The position numbers and the translations under genes are program-made. Source: Daphnia carinata (Eukaryota > Arthropoda > Branchiopoda > Diplostraca > Daphniidae). Taken from it: 64,000 nt of DNA. Of this stretch, positions 49,812-63,850 are shown piece by piece. Numbering within the stretch: position 1 is the first letter of the stretch; each line of letters begins with the position of its first letter. The notes beneath the pieces are model-generated. The model saw only the letters and a list, made by a program, of their open reading frames with translations. It was not told where the DNA came from and made no database searches. Where the stretch lies: the NCBI RefSeq assembly GCF_022539665.2, contig NC_081335.1:806001-870000 (forward strand). Direction: 5' to 3'.

Positions 49812-52800
49812 ATGCCGAGCTCGGGATTGATGCAATTAAGCAACGGGAGCAGTTCTAGCAGTTCGAACAGCAGCAATAATAGCACTAGCGGCATAATTGT
49901 CATCAACGGAGGTGCTAACAGAATGGACGGAACTCTGAGTCAGAGTATGGATTCGGTCAACACGGTCGCCGCTGAAGAAGAGGTAACGATTTCTTTTTCT
50001 ATTTTTTTACCTGTCATCATCTGAAATTCAACACCGAATCTCCTCCGGGGCCGCCGACCTTTTTTTTTAAATAAAAAAACACAACGAAAATTCTTTCGTT
50101 CGTTTTGTCGTTTCCACTGTCTGCCCCGTCACAACTGGCTGATTTTTTTTTCTTTTATATTTAGGAAAAAGCGTTTAATTTTCTTGTATAAAAAAAAAGG
50201 GGGGAAAGATTTTTACAGTAGCTGCTTTGCTACTGTAGAAACATTATTTGAACAAAGATTTCTTGTTTGTAAATATTTTTTTTTTCGGATCGAGATGATG
50301 ATCAACTCCGGATGTTTTGATGTTTCAGACACATGGGAATTTCTAATCGTCTTTTTAATTTAATGACTTTTGATAGAGGCAAAAGAGATTAGCTCTCTAA
50401 TATTTTTTTTTATACCCGAGTCCCAGGGTCTTTGCTTCGTTCTCCCCTTTTTTTTTCTAAATTCAACTTCCGCTGTTAACCGATCCAAAACTTTTTGGCC
50501 ACACCCTTTTTTTTTTTTTATACAATCCCAACATTTTTTTTTTTTTTTTGAACGAAAAAAAAAAAATGGCCGCAAATATAACCTCTGTGTAAAAACTTTG
50601 TGCGCTGAATACTAAAAAAAAAGCGGAGAGTGTTTAACCCTGGCGACGTCACGGGTGCTGACGTTTTTCAATCCGCGCGCTGGTGTCTCTTGTCCCGAGT
50701 CCCGTGTTTGTTTTGGAACAGCGTTGGCAGTCGTCGGTATATTAAGCGATTGCAATGGACAAACAAAAGTTTTTTTTTTTTTTTTCTGGAAAAGTTAGGA
50801 GAGAGAGAGAGAGAAAAAAAAGTTGCTGAACCCTTTTTTTTTTTTTTTTTTTGTTTGTTATGAAAACACAGTTCATTTTTAGACGCTCGGGTCTTTTGGT
50901 TCTTGTAAAGCGCAGAAATAAAAAAAAAGAAAAAATAGTTTGTTTTTTTTTCTCTGTTGAAACGGTTGGCCGCGTCCGGCTGCTGCTCTTTGGCTATGAA
51001 GCGGCTTGTTCACACCTGCCGTACGCTTTCGACCGAACGGCCAACCAAAAATTCTTTGGTCCGCATCCGGCGTGTCCCTCATACACCCGTCGTTTTTCTT
51101 TTTCTTTTTGTTTTTCCTCCCTCCAACAAGATGTCGATATATACATATACTTAGTAAATATATATATATATACACTCTTCCTACCGGGGGTCAATAAACA
51201 TTTCGGCTTGGTGCCTTTCTTTTAACCGTAAGGCTTTAAAAAAAAAAAAAAGAAAAATATCCTTTTTGTTTTTTTTTTTTTCAATTGTTATTTTTTGGAA
51301 GTTGTTGTACGTACTGGAACGCGCCCCTTTTTGATTGTCGGCCGACAAAATTGAAAGTAAACATTTCGAAAATTGTTGGAAGGGCCTTTTGTTAGCGTCG
51401 TGCGCGGACCGTGTGCGTAATCGATCTGCCATCGTTTTGTTTGCATAGCGGTTTTCTCTCTGCAAGTCGTTAAGACGGACACCCCTCTTATTTTTTTTCC
51501 GCGTTCATTAACTTGTTCTTCTAATCCCCTGCCTAGATGTTGCTAATGGATTGAACATGAGACAGCAGGACAAAACATTAAGAACGTCCACCCCAGAATG
51601 TCGCAAATGAGGACACCAACGCCCTCCTCCACACACTAAATAATTTTTTTTTCTTTTTTTTTTTTTGTTTTAAAGTAATAACATATCATTTGAATCAACC
51701 CGAGTCTCATTAACGAGCGCCGTCCCTTTCCGCAATTTTCTAAATAAAAAAAAAAGAAATGCTCTTGTTTTGAAGTTTGTGCGGCGGCGTGTGCGCACTT
51801 TTCGAATCCCTTTTTCTTTTTTGTTTTGATTTTACTCCCTGCTCACCTTTTTTCTTTTTAACCAGCCCCCCTTCTCTTTTAGTGTGTTGTCAAGAGTCTT
51901 TGGGGTTGGATCAATAATATAACACAACCCCCCCCCCCCCCCCCCCCCAAACGTCTAAGAAACACAGCGGCAGGTAACGACATTTTCTCTCTACGGGAAT
52001 TCCGAGTTCTGCGGTACAATCTTTATTCCCCCCCTCCCCATCCACTCTACGTGGTAGATAAACGACCCTGTCATTCAGCACCCACCAATCCGGATGCGTG
52101 TTTTTTCTTTCCTCTTTGGTTTGAAGGTATAGCTACATAACTTTGACGCGCGGCGCACCGTGGTAAGACGAATATTACGGGCACGGTCCGTCACCACTCG
52201 ACGCTTGTCGTGTTGAGCTGCGCAACATTTTCGGCTGTCGGCACTGGCACACTGATGCCATTCTTCCTTGTCATACCATGTTGTTGAAGAGGGGAAAGAC
52301 ATGGGAAGGACCGTACGAGGAGTGTTCGTATCACCACATGTCTAATGACTGGATTGGTTTGAAACGTAATCAAATTAAAAAAAAAGGAGAACTACCGAAA
52401 GTTTGATGGGGCGTTACAGTCGCGCTACAACACGTTTCGGCTCCATGTGTCCAGTACGAGCTGGAACAGCCATTTTTTTTTTTTTTTTTTTTTTTGGTTA
52501 GTCCGTCGATGCATTTTCCAGCTGTCATTTTCTTGCTATTTCGATGATGATGACTTTATCGGATTAAAAAAAATTTTTTTTTTTTTTGTTTGAAATCGGA
52601 TCGAGTTTTCATTGAAGTGTTTACCTTTTCAATATTTGCCTTGCACCCTTCGTCACACCCTTTGGCGTTGCCATGGTAACGTTCGGCCTGTTTCATAGTT
52701 GATGCACTGGCTGTGCATCGCGTTCTCTCCCGAGGTCGTTAATGATGAACCAGCTTCCCTTTTTTTTTTTATTCTCTCAGTAAGAGTCGAAAGTCCGCCC

Positions 52801-55800
52801 ACCCCCCTCTTCGTTGTTTTTTTGTTTGCTTTATTCGTAGACGATGATTCACGTTGCACAACTTCAGGTAAAAAAGAAGAAGAAAAAAGAGTAAGTTTTG
52901 CAGCTTCCTCTGTCGCTCAAATTATCGACAGCCGTAAACTTTTTACTCGGGGGCCGGGGGTACATTTATTTATATTTATAACAAGCTTGTCAAGTTGACG
53001 TTTTCACGTATAGATCTCTAGAGTGATGTGTGTACACAAGTCGGGAGAGCAACTGACGTGCAACTTTTAGGCTTTCTAAAAAAAATATATTCCCCCCCCC
53101 CCCACTATACAATGAAAATGCAAATGATCGTGTATGCTGATTGGATATCCGCGACATGTTCTATCTCATTTATGAGGATTTTTATTGTGTGAAAAGCTTC
53201 CTTTTTTTTTGGAAAATTCGTTGGCGAGCAATCAATACCGAGTCAAAGGTGAATGTAACCACCCATCCAAGCATATCCTGTCATTCTTCTTTCACTACAG
53301 CATCGCTCGCTATCTCAATCACCTACGCCTTCTGTCCTCCCCTTTTCTTTTTTTCTGCTGGCGTCGTCCTTTGCACTCTACAGATACACACACACACACG
53401 CACAATTTATACGCTTCTTTTCGTGTGGCCGTCTGCTGTGGACGGACAAGAAAGAGCCTCGTTACTTGCTTCTTCTCTCAATTGACTTTGAGATCACGGG
53501 CACAAAACTTCCTTTTCTCAGCGACTTGCGTTGTGATTTGAAAAAAAAAAAAAAAAAAAGTATTTGATTTCCTTCCCACCACGGCCGTGTTTTCATTTTT
53601 ATGATGATGACATCGGCAGCTTTGGATTTATCATTTCAAAATGTGTGCAGCTCCTTGGCTCACATCCTTTTTTTTTTTGTTGGCCAGCGTGTGGGAAACT
53701 TCGCACAAGGTGGAACAGCGTTGATGGATCTATATAAGACGGTGTGAAGGTAGGGCGGGGGGGGGGGGGAAAGGAAACGCAGCAAAGCATCGAAAATTGA
53801 ATTGTGTTTTTGATATTATTATGTGCGCGGGAGTAATAGTTCGCTGCTCTTTATTACGACTATACATCCATGCGATGATGATGACAAAGCTATACCATGT
53901 GTGAGCTACTGGTTTTTTTTAGCCCCCGGTTTTCTTATGATAGAAGCGTGCGGGATTTTCGACCGAAATCAAGGGATGTACAGCCTAAAGGGAATTGATA
54001 AAAAAAAAAAAAAAAAAAGGGACATCATCATCATCGTTTGGGTTTAACTGCCGGAGAGTCGGGGGGTCATCACACGGCCAGCGAATTTCCTTTGTCTTAT
54101 TTTATTTTTTTTTTTTTTATATCTGACAATCTCTGCTGTGTGTGTGTGTTTCGGAAATAGTTTTACGTGTTATCAGGGGAAGTTGGCATAGCAACGTCAG
54201 ACGCGTAACTCACCACCAAATTCGATACAGTCCACTCTATTTTTTTTTTCGATATACAGCCATTTCCGGTTTCTTTTTCTGAACGAACCAATAAGGAAAG
54301 ACATGGCCCGTCTGTTTTCTTTTAGTCCGTTCGCCATTGATTACCATTTCAGCGCCATACTCCGTCATTGCTCGTTATGTTTTCATCAAAACTTTTTTTT
54401 TTTTTTCTCTTTTACCGCCTCGAGCAATATAGTTTTAGTTTTCCCCGATCGATAAATGCAAATAAACGTTATCTTATCTTAGATTTTTTCATGCATTTGA
54501 AGGGGGTGGGTTGGCATCGTAATCATTTCCTACATCCCATTTGCTTTCGATGGGAAAAGATGTGTGGGGGGGAGGGGGGGTGGTGAGGAAAAAGTTGAGT
54601 GAACTGACGGGGAGCGATCCAACTTGTAGCTGATTGGCCTACGAAATTGGGTAGGAAAAAAGGCAACAAGACGAGGAAATTTGCTCTGATAATCAAAAGA
54701 GACGAACGACGAGAGAGAGAGAGAGAGAGAAGGAAAAGCCCATTAGCTCTCCCTCTCTCTTTTCTCCATCCTGCCAGCATCGTGAATGGTCTTTGGGGTT
54801 ACATTTTGCGTCTTCTGGTCACGTTTGCAAGCCCTCCTTTTTCTTTTTCCCCCAACCACCCCACAGTCTATTTGATGTGCTTCTCGGCTCTAATATTTCT
54901 TTTCTTTTTTAAAGCGTAAAACCTTTTCTTGTTTCAAAAAAAACAAAAAAAAACACGCGCGCGCGCGCGCTCCAGATGATGATGGCGGCGGCTATTTTCG
55001 TGCGCAATCTTTTGCTCGTTCCCGCACCTCACAAATGTCTTTGATAGTTTTTCTTTTTAAATGAAAATATTTTTTTTTTGGCACTGTTCACTTCTCTCCG
55101 ACCTGTGAAAAATCATTAAAATTTATAAAGAAGAAGCTGTTTTTAGGCAAAGTATCGAGGTTAACCATCATTTGACTCCCGTCCACATATTCACCCCAAA
55201 CAAAAACAAGGACGTGCTCAAGTTGGTACGATTTTTTTTTTAAAGAAAATTAAAGAGGGTCTTCGTTCTATTGAAAGTAAAGGAGGGGATGATAAGACTC
55301 GTCGTTCTACTTTAGAAATCAAAAGAAACACATTTGACTATGTCGTTGAGTTTCTTTCCCTTTTTGAATTGGTCCATAGAGTCCTACCTAGGACCAATCG
55401 GGTCTTTGATCAAGATATCGAGCGTATTTTTTTTTTTTTTTTTTCTTATTCGCAGACAAGGTTCTTTTCTACTAGTATCGGATCCGTGTACAGACACGCC
55501 GTACTCCAATCCAATCATCTAGAGTAGAGTGCTGGTGTTTGATGGCTTGCTTAGACGTGTGTCTAGTGTCTATTTATTCATTTGCTAAAAAGGATGGAGC
55601 GATGCGAGGTCGTGCGAGACACGCACACACACAAAAAAAAAATAAATAGAGGCAATACCTGAATCTACTTGTGTCTCAATTTCGACCTTTCTTTGCTGCT
55701 AGTCATCCTTCTTTTTTTTTTTTTTTTTTTTTTTGATAAATCAACTCTCTTGCGTATTTATTTTCTTCAAAATTTAGAGTTCGCCCACCCTTTCTCTCTC

Positions 55801-58800
55801 TCTCTCAAGCCCCTTAACCTAATCGCGTAATAGGGACTTTGAGCGCACAGGAAGAAGACCTCCGCGCAGAGCGACTGACACTCAAAAGAAGCCGAGAAGA
55901 GAGAGGTAAAAGTTATAGCGCACATCCGTCGGTTGCTCTCTACTGCTGGAACGAGAACACACAAGTTGGATGATGGGGGGGGGGGGGGGAGGTTTGGATC
56001 AATAGAGGGGACTCCTCCCCGATGTTTCCCTCCACCTCGATAAACGTAAAGGTTGTGGCTGTGTGTGTGTGCTGGGAATACCTAAAACACACAGACACAC
56101 TCTTGACTTTGCTCTCTCGGTGTAGTACGGAGGTCCCCTGAGCGCTCCGGCATGTTCCAGCGCCATCCATCCAAAATGCTCCAACGACGACATCCAACTT
56201 TTCTTTTTCTTTTTTTTTTTTTTGTTAGTTTTATTGGACGGAGGAAGAAGATGACTCTTGATGCTCCTTTTGGGGAGGAGGAGGGGGGAGGGAGAGCTGG
56301 AGTAAGGATCGCTATCGTTATCGCCCTCGAGCAAAGAAAAATTGTTGCTAAAAGGATCATAGTGGATCAGCAACAACACCGACTTTTTGCTCCATCCCTA
56401 TCACGCTGCGGGAAAAAGGACGGGGACGGGTTGAAAAAACATGAAAAAAAAAGGATCAAAGCTTTTTGTTGGTATGTTTGTCCTCTTGATGAGGATCGCA
56501 CACGCCGTGTGGCGATTGGTTGGTTAGAAAAATGTTTTTTTTTTTTTTTTAATTTGAAATGAGATGCGTGGGATGATGTCTCGAGAAAAGAAACTGAAAT
56601 TTTTGAATGAACGCGCGACGGAAACATGTTGACAAATTGTTTTGCATCCGTCTTTTGAAAAAAAAAAAAAAAAAAAAAAAAAAAACCGATGCCAGTAAAA
56701 GACAGGTGCGGCTGGGAAGTGTTCGATACGCGCCAGCACCTGTTTCCTTTTTAAAAGTTTGGCATCGTTGCCAAAGTATCTATAGTGGAACACTATTTAT
56801 TTTTTACGTGTACACATTTCTTGCGGTGTGCGGATGAGCATCTTTTGTTTAAGATCTACGAGGACGAAGAAGAAACAAAAATCGCTTAGCGTTTGGCAAG
56901 TTTTTGTGCCTTTCAAAAGATTTACAAAAGAGAAGAAATAACAGTTTTTTTGTTTTTAAATTTCCGCTAAAACAATCGACTTTTTGTTGACAATCTGCAT
57001 TGCGTCTGTTTTGTTTGAAAGACCAGGTCGAGTTTGCTCCATTCGTTTTTTTTTGTTTTTTTTTTTAAGTCTCAGAATCCAAAAATGCATTTCATTTTAT
57101 TCTTGATGATTTGGCATCGTATTTCAAAGCTAAAATGTGATTATAATGCATCGGTTTGAAGATTGACTCACCTTTTAAGGATTTTCTGGCAACCTCCGGG
57201 GTTTGATCAATGACGCGGTCGAGCTTGGCGTGTTATTGCCCGGGCCAACTAACTATGACACTAGCCGTAATACCATACAAAAGAATGTGGTACTTCACAT
57301 CTGTCTGTGTTTGTCCTTTCTTCTTCTTACCCGTTTTTATATCCGAAGGTACACACATTTTCTTTCCTACACACACCGTGTGTGTGTGTGTGTGTGAAGG
57401 ATCTTGTTTAGTTGAAGAGAAGAGCCAGTTCCTTAACTAAAAAAAAAAAAAAACGTAGCGATCGTTTTTATTTTGGCTCAGTGTTTCTATATTGACATTT
57501 GTGCGCCGTGTTTAGCCGCCAGTTTGGACAGAGCGCTAAACATTCGTGTAAATATATACACGGCCATCTAGTGCGAACGCGTGTTAGGCTTGTTAATGAC
57601 CACAATCGATGTTTTTTTTTTGTTTGTTTTTTTAAGAATACCGTGTTTTTTCCAATCTAAATTAACAGCCCATTTGTATCGTAATTATCTTTGCATTTTT
57701 ATAATCTAATTGTAAATCATTCCCTTTTGGGGGGGGGGGTGGTATCGAATGGATAGCGTTCTAAAAATAGGGGTAAAAAGCGTTTAAGTTTTGTTACCTG
57801 GGTTATTTTTGAGGGGGATGGGGTGGGGGGCCAGCAAAACAAAAGAAGTGGAGGAACTGCACATTTTTTGCCTATGTATTTGGTAAAGGGCAGGTTGTTA
57901 ACGATCGGGATTAAATCGACCAAACGCACGCCGAGCTCTGCAACGAGCGCAAAGTACGACGACCTATCCCTTTTGCTGGCCGTTGTGTGTGTGTGTGTGT
58001 GCTGGCGTGACCAGAGTAGCCAAACGAAGAAGGGGAGGGGTTATCAGCGCAATAAAAAAGGGGGAAAAAAAAAAAGAAGAATGAAATTGAGGGTAGGAAA
58101 GCGAAAGAAGAAAGCTCCATCACTCTGATGTCCAGGGACGTTAGACTCCTGGGCATAGATTTATTTTCTTCTTCCTTTTTTTTTTTTATTTTATTGATTT
58201 TTTTTTTTTTTCTAATTTATTTTATTTATTTGACGTGTGTTTTGTTCTTTGTGATTAGGTGAGGACTTTGTTTGTTAGCGGCCTGCCGATGGACGCCAAA
58301 CCGCGCGAACTGTACCTGCTCTTCCGCGCTTACGACGGCTACGAAAACTCACAGTTGAAAGTGACGAGCAAAAACGGGAAAACAACTTCGGTAAAATTTG
58401 CGATGATGCTCAATATTACATTTTAAATTGATTAATTGAATTAGTTTTCTTCGCAAAAACAGCCGGTGGGATTTGTGACGTTCGCGACGCGAGCAAGCGC
58501 CGAAGGAGCCAAGCAAGACTTGCAGGTAAAACATAATTTTTTAATGATCTAATTTTCGTGGCGTAAAGAAATTCATTAACTGTGATGGCGATGGCAGTGC
58601 GTCGTCGTGTGCGCGCCTATTCAAGCCGCTTAAAGATGAAAGGGGGGGGGGGGGGTTCCTCTTTGTTGTCCAAGTTTCTTGTCTTCTCTTTTCGCCACAT
58701 CTGCCCCCAATCCCATCGATATCGGCCAACAGCGTCGCTGCTTGTTTAAGGATCGCATTCGCCAGATAAGCCCCTTTGCCAGTGAAACGTGATGATTTGC

Positions 58801-59926
58801 TCTTAGGTACGGATTCGTCCAAGACGTAATAAAAAAAAAAAAAAAAAATGGTGTTCCACAAACAAATTATCGGAGAAACGTTTTATCCTTCGGGGTTCGA
58901 ATGAATAGGAAAGTAATGAAAATACGTCGTCATCGGTTTAATCATCGCCGCAACCTTCAAACTACAAAAATAAATTTTCGGGACAAAAAAAAAAAAAATT
59001 GGACACAATAGAGCGACGATTGGGGGGGTGGAGGAGGTGGAACGTGTGTTCCCGATTCCTTTTTTCTTTAAAAAAAAAACAAAAAAAAACGTGGCTTCTC
59101 CCTGGAACGAAAGTGCGTCGTCGACATGCACATTTGGATGTCGGGTGTTGGGTTGGGAGGGGGAAAAAAAAAAAAAGGGATAGATGAAACTTTCTTTTTG
59201 GTGGGGGGAGGTGGGAAGAGACGAGGAGCCGGAATTGAATCACGTATATCCCGAAAATAGCGCCAAAAAGGAGGGCTGGAGAAAAAAAAAAAAAAAGATC
59301 CAAACGGACCAAAAGGGCCGAGCAAGTCTGTATTTATACACAACTGGCGGAGGGGGCGGAGGTGTAGTAGCTCTTGTACATTTTTCACGGGTCATGTTTT
59401 TTTTTCGCCTCTTGTTGTTTGAAAAACTCAAAAAAAATATCGTGAAAAGAGATAAAATGCCATGCAATCATAAAAACAAAACAAGCGACAGGCTTTGAAA
59501 CGTTCGGAATGTCGGTCAATTGTTTCACGCGTTTCGTGAACAGGTGCTGGTACTTACCGTGATTCGCCTCGTGTTCTCTTTGCCATTGAAATTCGTTGTT
59601 TACATTTGTCAACACGACACAACACGGAATGTCATTGTCGTCATTGTTTTTAAGATGCAAAAAGAAGAAAGATGTTTGACCAATTACTTTTTCTTTTCAC
59701 CTGCACACACGAACCTTTTTCACGCCACTTCACGCGAAAAAAAATCAAAACAAACAAAAACAAATCGAAAAAAAAAAAAAGGGCGTGCGGTTCGATCCGG
59801 ACATCCCGCAGACGATCCGGCTGGAATTTGCCAAGAGCAACACGAAGGTCAGCAAACCCAAACAGCAGAACAGTTCGCCCCCTGCAGCCGCCCCTCACCC
59901 CACGTTGCTGCACCCTCTCACCGGCC
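49812..59926 (+). CDS. cpo: Couch potato / RBPMS RNA-binding protein, 5' part
   Basis: Plus-strand exons 49812-49982, 58259-58390, 58463-58525 and 59782-59926 join in frame; the gene continues beyond the window. The first exon encodes 57 residues of Ser/Asn-rich low-complexity sequence, then AAEEE. The single RRM starts [20 protein letters not shown] (RNP2 is LFVSGL) and includes [20 protein letters not shown] (RNP1 region) and [20 protein letters not shown]. The tail [10 protein letters not shown] matches the start of the conserved couch potato C-terminal region. The last codon is split by a donor (C|GTGAGT). RBPMS-type proteins dimerise through this RRM and bind paired CAC motifs. In Drosophila the gene acts in the nervous system and in reproductive dormancy. 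Its first coding intron is 8.3 kb. Other start exons may exist outside the window's visible model. Confidence 0.93.
51928..51948. repeat. Homopolymer C run (21 nt)
   Basis: Twenty-one consecutive C lie in the couch potato intron. This is the longest C run in the window and could form an i-motif or, on the other strand, a G-quadruplex. Confidence 0.95.
54956..54970. repeat. Alternating CG run
   Basis: Fifteen nucleotides of alternating C and G lie directly after a poly-A stretch. Alternating CG is the strongest Z-DNA-forming sequence. Confidence 0.95.
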
Positions 59927-62900
59927 GTGAGTATCACCACCTTTATTTTTCATTTTTCATTTTTAAACATAACGAAAGAAAGCCCTTTTTTTTTTTTTTT
60001 TAAATTTCATCACATCAATCACGTTTGTTTGTTTTTCGTGTGTACATACCAACCAATGACAAGCCCATTTTCAATTGGAACACACGTAAGACACATGACC
60101 ATTGATTGATTGAGTGTATATTACGTGATGCACTCTTCTTTTTTTTTTTTTTTTATACGGCAATCATTGGCTCTTACGTCACATTTTTGTGTGTGTAAGG
60201 TTTAAAACTATTTATTTTTTTTTTATTATTTCAGTTTTATTGAACGACTGTGTAGTAGGTTTTGACATTTTTTTTTTTTTTTTTTTTCATTCGCTTCTTC
60301 TTTTTTTTTCTTTCTGGAGGGCAGGAGGGACGTAATATTTTGTCAACCAGCCAATCCATTTTAACATGTGCCTAACATCTGGTCAGGTGTTTCGTGTCAA
60401 AAGAACTACAGCGCCAGGAAAGGGGAATGGTTACGAAAAGAAAAGAAAAAAAAAAAACGATGTCAGTTAGTAACTAAAATGGCGATTTTCTATTTTTTTT
60501 ATTTTATTTTTCTAAAAGCAAACGCCAGTCGTGAACACTCTGACACGTGAGGGGCGACAGTGAGCTAAACAAAACTTGATTTTCAAAAAGAAGAAAGAAA
60601 AAGGTAAAGCTTCTGCGAACGACAGCAGCGCTAATAGAGTGAATGGTTTATTCGCTTTCGTTGTTGCAGCGCTCCTCTTTTCTTTTTCTTTTTTTTTTTT
60701 TTTATAATAACGCACCCGAAAAAAAAAAAGAAACTTTTCCAGGAGTGGTAGATCCAATCAATCGTCCCACCCAACAGATTCTCTCTCTTTTTTTTTTATT
60801 TGAATTAAAGCGGGGGGGGGGATAGTAATATTGCACGGCAAGTTGATAAAGTATTTATTTACATTATTCGATGCAACTTTTTTTTTTTTTTTTTGAGCCC
60901 ATCACCTTGTTGTTGGACAGCTTATTCCTTTGCCCCCCCCCCCCCCCCTCTTGCGTCTTTTACGAAATGTGAAATGAAGTTGATGAAAGATGGCGGTTCT
61001 CGCTCATCAATCGATACACGAGACTTTGTGGAGGGGAGGGGGGGGGGAAAGGTGAGCGCAAAAGCCGGGGCCAAGATTAAATCTATAGAGACTTAACGTT
61101 GTGTGTGTGTGTGTGTGTGTCTGTGTGTAGAGTTAAAAGGAAAAAGGGTCTTTGTCGGCGTTTATGTTTCACGCGGGATGAAGGAATTAACGATGATGAC
61201 GGTTAAGGAGAGCCTCGTGCCCGTCAGCGAAAAAGAGTAGTAGCTCAACCGATTAAAAACGAGTACAAGTTAAAGAGGTTAAGTGGGCACAGGTGAGTGG
61301 GTGGGGTATTACAGGGGAAAATGAGAGACATCCTCTCCCCCCCCCCAAGTTTTTCTTTTAAATGTTGGAATACAACATTTGTATTTTTTTTTTTTTTTTT
61401 TAATAAAAATTTACGAGCTGTCCATTATTTTCGTAATGGATTTTGTTGAAAGAGCAAAAACATAAAGCCATTACGAATTTACCCGTCATTTAAATGCGCA
61501 CGGGCTATAGTTAGCTGGGAGGCATTTTTCCCGACGGTCTGCTCACATAAGTTGGACGTAAACTTTAATGAAAACATGCACCTACACGTGCCCTTTGATT
61601 TTTCTTCCCGTCGTTTGAAATCTATCCGAAAAGCCACCTTTATTTTTTCTTCTTCTATCGAATGAAACATTCCTTGAAAAAAAACAAAAAAACAAACTCA
61701 ATTGGAATAAGACTCAATCGATGATTTCCCTCGGCTGTTCCAGACTTTTGCGAGGCTCAGAGATAGAGGTTGTTACCTATAGAGCGAGGGGGGTAGGATC
61801 TCCCGAGACCGATCTGTATGCAAATGGCTTTAGAGAGTAGCTATGAAAAGAGCACCAAAAATAGGGCGGCCATTTTTGAAAAAAAAAAACAAAAAAAAAA
61901 TGGTTCACGTTATTTGTTCCTATGATGGTAGGGAGATATCTCTTACCCAGTATGTGTTTAGACATGTACTGCGGGGCGTTCGTTCAGGGTGTTTTATTTT
62001 GTACTACACGATGGATGAGGCACGGACGCAAATGGAGTGCTCAATTTCTTTTGTCAATGCTGCGTTAACGTGATGCGTATTGCCGACGAACGGGACCAAA
62101 AAAAAAAAAAAAAAAAAAAAGAGAAATGATCACAAGTTTTTGGCGGATGCGAGTTCTTTTTTTTTTTTTTTTTTTTGGCAGGTGTTTTTTTTTAAAACTC
62201 GCTTGTGATGAATAGTGGATGCGGCCGATGTATTTTTATCCGAAAAATTTTTGGGCGGATGGAAGCAAAACGGCTACTTCGTAGTCAAAGGGGTTGTGTA
62301 AATGCAGCAAACATATGCCACACACTACCCTCCTCCGCCTCCTCCCATTTATTATTTCCTATTTTTAAGGGGTTGCGAAAAAAAAAAAAAGGGGGAAAGA
62401 AACGACTCTAGTCATTCTTCAAAGTGAGTGGTGGGTTGAGCTCATTATCGTTTTCGTGTCAACCCTGCCAGTTAAGCGAATTCCGTTCTTGATCGATCGG
62501 CCGTCCTTCCCGCCCTTTCTTTCCCTTTTATTTTTATTTTAAAGGCACCCCACACACATATATATATATATATATATATTTAAACCGAGTGTATTAGCCG
62601 TTACACCACCAACCACCAGGAGCGCAGTCGTATAAATGACCAATCAAGCCCCTTTCCCGCAAGACTACGCATAGCCCGTGGGCTGGCGATCTCGTGTTGC
62701 CCTATATAACAAGAAGTACCCCGCGAGCTTCAGTCCCTAATTGAAATGGATCGTTGGCGACGACGATGAAAAAAGACGCTTCTTTTTTTTCTTTTTTTCT
62801 TTTTTTTTATTTCGTGCGAAAACGCGGGAGGAATAATAAAAAAGAAAAATACTTTTTTAAAAAAAAAAGGCGGACGTTCTTCCGTTCCCTCCTTCCGTCC

Positions 62901-63816
62901 CACTGATTCAATCCGTCAATATTCACACTTTCAATCTCCGAGACTATATACAGGGAAAGTAAGGCACAGAGAGGTTGTACGAGGAAAGGTAGCAATTGGA
63001 AAGAGGGCGGAGACGCTAGAATTGAATATTCGTTTTCGATGCTCTTGGGCAAAAGAAGAAGAAGAAAAAAAAAAAAAAAAAAAAAAGAAATCGTTTCGAA
63101 AATAAGAGGAAAGGCAATGACGAACGGGAAAGAAAGAAAATAGGATCGATCGTAATTTAATCGGCCCTTGCACTTGCCCATTCTATTGGGGGAGACTGAC
63201 GGCCAAAGGGAAGCACGAGAGTCTTGAACAAAAATAGGCCAGGACGACATGGACCACATCGTGGAGAGGTTGCAAAGAATAAAAAAAAAAAAAAAAAGGG
63301 GCGTACAAAGAAAATTGGTTGGAAGTAGAAGAAAAAAAAAAAGAGAGGAACTTCCGCAGTTCCGCTTCCGAGCGCCTCTATCGGCATTTTTTTCGCCCTG
63401 GGTTAAAGGGGTGGTGTTCAAAAGAATTGGATCATTCATCTTCTTCGCACTCTTCTGTTTGTTTGTTTTTTTTTTTTTTTTTTTTTGGTGTATCATTTAT
63501 GAATAGAGACACTAAAGAACAAGTAATAGCAATGAGCAACACGGGCAGTTGTTTATTGTTTTTTCGTTTTTTTTTTTTAAGGACCTTTCCAAACTTAAAA
63601 CATTTTCCGTGGAAGAATTTAAAATAAAAAAAAAAAAAAAAGAGTGGGAACGAAAAGAAAAGAAAAAAAAGAACGTCTTAGTTTGTTCGACATTTGTCTA
63701 GAGTGGCGCATGCAAATGCGAAGAGACGCCACTATAAAAAGCTCTTCCGGCATGGAATGCGTCGACAGGGGGACCCCCCCCCCCCCCAAATGAATAAATT
63801 CTTTTTCTAAGAATTT

Positions 63817-63850
<34 letters not shown>

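Larger units (their letters stand above)
49983..58258. other. First coding intron of couch potato
   Basis: These 8.3 kb have no supported exon. They are dense in A/T homopolymers of 10-25 nt, and also contain a 21-nt C run, a CG alternating run, and GT and GA microsatellites. ORFs here read mostly Phe/Lys runs and are rejected. Confidence 0.7.

Noticed and set aside
50360-51225. Many ORFs of 60-120 aa in the couch potato intron
   Set aside because: They are made mainly of Phe or Lys runs from poly-T/poly-A and have no coding character.
62580-62620. A-box-like TGGTGTAACGGCTAATAC on the minus strand
   Set aside because: Downstream on that strand is a TA repeat without a B box or T arm.
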